From Juglans regia (taxonomy: Eukaryota; Streptophyta; Magnoliopsida; Fagales; Juglandaceae): a DNA stretch of 64,000 bases. Below, piece after piece: positions 62,309-64,000 of the stretch. A program made the position numbers and the translations under genes. The stretch spans positions 11,218,362 to 11,282,361 of the forward strand of contig NC_049903.1 in NCBI RefSeq assembly GCF_001411555.2. The letters are read 5' to 3'. Positions within the stretch are counted from its first letter, which is position 1. The number at the start of each line of letters is the position of its first letter. The notes beneath the pieces are model-generated. The model did not search any database. It saw only the letters and a program-made list of their open reading frames with translations, and was not told where the DNA came from.

Positions 62309-64000
62309 TATACATTACTATTGCAATCTAGTACACAAAACTCTAGTATACAAATTCCTAAACAAATCAATTGGAATCAAATTACACTTCCAAACGAATG
62401 GCAATTAGAGAATATTATCCTATTACTTAAGATAGAAAATAATTCTAAAGATGATCTTGAATATATAGAACAAAAAACAGACGGAACAGTTCAAATAGCT
62501 TTTCAACCCTTTAGAAGATCATTCTCACATTATTCCTCTCCAGCACCCTCTAGTTATCAGACACCCAGATCTGCATTTACATCAATCTCTCGGAATAAAT
62601 CTCAAAATTTTGATACTAGATCCCATAATCTTGACACACAGATTCGGGGAATTATTTCTGGAAATATTATAGATACACCAGTATATACTATTAGCCATCC
62701 TAATAAAGCATCCACCTCTCGTAATTTTGAAAAAGAACCTGAACCTTCTTCCCCAACGTACTCACAAGTAGTTGGAGATGATGCCCAAATATATACCCTG
62801 AATAAAGAAGATTTTAAAATCAACAAGGAATACCTTAAATAAGATTATATGAAAGAGGAAAATAGTCACAAAAGAATGATATTCTTCTCAACTTTTACAA
62901 AATTAGAAAGAGATTATATTCAAAAAAAATATTATGAGGATTTAGAAAAAATACAGACTAATATACCGTTTTTTACATGGTTTGAGATATATAAATTCAA
63001 TCGATTATTTACTATAAACAGAACCACTAACCAATGGATTAAAAGAGAAAATAACCAAATTGTTTATGAAGAATACCCCCCTTTTGAAGTTATCAAATTC
63101 AATCAAAGAAACACTCAAATTTTAGCATCACCAATAAAAAAACATAATATTACAAATATTGATAAAAATCTTGATAATATAATTCAACAAAACAATTATA
63201 CCAATTTATATTTAAAAATTATGGGCAAAGAATTAGAAAGAATTGATGCCCAAATATCTCCTATAAAACCTACTATTAAAGAAGAAAAAGAAACTCCTTT
63301 GTTTGTTCCCCACGAGATTCCATCTCATTTAAAAACTATTTTTTCTAAAAGTAAAATTGATTTATTAGAACAAATCTCTAGTAAATTAGAAAAATTAACT
63401 ATTAGTAATTCTACTTCTACCTCAAAACAACCTCATATTAATGTATTAAGTAAGACAGATTCACATGTATTATCTGATTCTGAAATTAGTAATATTGAAA
63501 ATCAATTTAAAAATCTAGACTTACAAATAAATAAGATTAGAGGAGATCATGTTAATAGCTTTTCAGCTAGAGATTCTAAACATCATGTTTCTATTAGTCG
63601 AAACTGGTATCCTAGGCCCACTCCGCCGGATATGCAATTCGAAGAAAGAGAACATATAGTAAGATCTGCTTTCGCACCAGATGTATTATATGAATGGAAT
63701 ATAGATGGATTATCTGAATATGAAATATTAAATCATTTCCAGGAGATGATTATGGTTGCCAATGTTTATAAAAGTAATAGAAAGACTGATCATCAAGTAG
63801 CACACATTATTATCACTGGGTTGATTGACCAATTAAAAGGCTGGTGGGATCACTATCTTTCATACGAACAAAGGTCACAAATATTAAATGCTTATAAATA
63901 TCATTAAAACATGCAAATCATTAAAACTGAAAATGATTTACCTATAGAAGATGCTGTAAACACATTAATATATACATTAACTAAACACTTTGTGGGTGAT
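62309..64000 (+). pseudogene. Coat/Gag-like region of the endogenous pararetrovirus
   Basis: The frame continues from the movement-like region, with stops at 62840 and 63905. The first part (62321-62842) is Ser/Asn/Pro-rich. The second (62849-63907) is Lys/Asn/Ile-rich with a predicted coiled coil. It ends in a conserved block with NWYPRPTPPDMQFEER, YEWNIDGLSEYEI and GWWDHYLSYEQ, seen in many plant caulimovirid-like polyproteins. Open sequence resumes after the last stop and runs off the window. It is partial and decayed. Confidence 0.65.

Larger units (their letters stand above)
61173..64000 (+). mobile_element. Endogenous caulimovirid (pararetrovirus), decayed and cut by the window edge
   Basis: A run of virus-derived frames on the plus strand includes a small coiled-coil-like frame, a movement-protein-like region and a coat-protein-like region. 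Their order and content resemble the florendovirus/petuvirus side of Caulimoviridae, known to be common in plant genomes. From 61664 to the right edge the same reading frame persists, interrupted by stops at 61769, 61973, 62306, 62840 and 63905 and with no frameshift. Protease, reverse transcriptase and RNase H would be expected beyond 64000. The family call is by resemblance. The copy is not able to make full-length protein. Confidence 0.7.

Overview
This is a window of plant nuclear genome. The genes have many introns with GT..AG borders, the intergenic DNA is AT-rich with long (TA)n runs, and it is full of MITEs, SINEs, LINE pieces and an endogenous pararetrovirus. The protein-coding set fits a woody eudicot. 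The recurring ~200 bp MITE with ends resembling TGTTTGGATTG / CCAAAC suggests Fagales, perhaps Juglandaceae (walnut or pecan); that assignment is an inference.

Layout. 1-17.8 kb is gene-poor: microsatellites, MITE copies, a 1.74 kb PIF/Harbinger-like element (11.62-13.36 kb) and a CACTA-like repeat (13.97-15.66 kb). At 17.8-25.5 kb on the + strand lies a complete AUXIN RESPONSE FACTOR 6 type gene: 14 coding exons, 898 aa, a leader of about 1.1 kb packed with upstream ORFs, and a miR167 target site in exon 13. 25.5-30.5 kb is intergenic. 30.57-34.53 kb (- strand) is a complete six-exon remorin gene (537 aa). 34.7-43.6 kb is intergenic and repeat-rich. 43.6-45.5 kb (- strand) is a three-exon gene for a 249 aa plant protein of unknown function. 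50.07-59.99 kb (- strand) is a nine-exon metallo-beta-lactamase-fold hydrolase (323 aa). Its 4.8 kb second intron carries a 5'-truncated LINE flanked by a 14 bp target-site duplication, and a tRNA-derived SINE. From about 61.17 kb to the right edge there is a decayed endogenous caulimovirid (movement-protein-like and coat-protein-like regions in one frame broken by five stops) that continues beyond the window.

How the genes relate. ARF6 and the remorin gene converge; the remorin, unknown-protein and hydrolase genes are all on the - strand. From memory, ARF6 (At1g30330), a remorin (At1g30320) and a metallo-hydrolase (At1g30300) are close neighbours in Arabidopsis, so this looks like an ancestral gene block expanded by repeats. 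ARF6 is an auxin-dependent transcriptional activator. The leader uORFs and miR167 site predict two layers of post-transcriptional control. No shared pathway among the other three genes is visible. Exon borders were deduced by eye from splice consensus, reading-frame phase and family resemblance; every chain closes in phase from ATG to stop.
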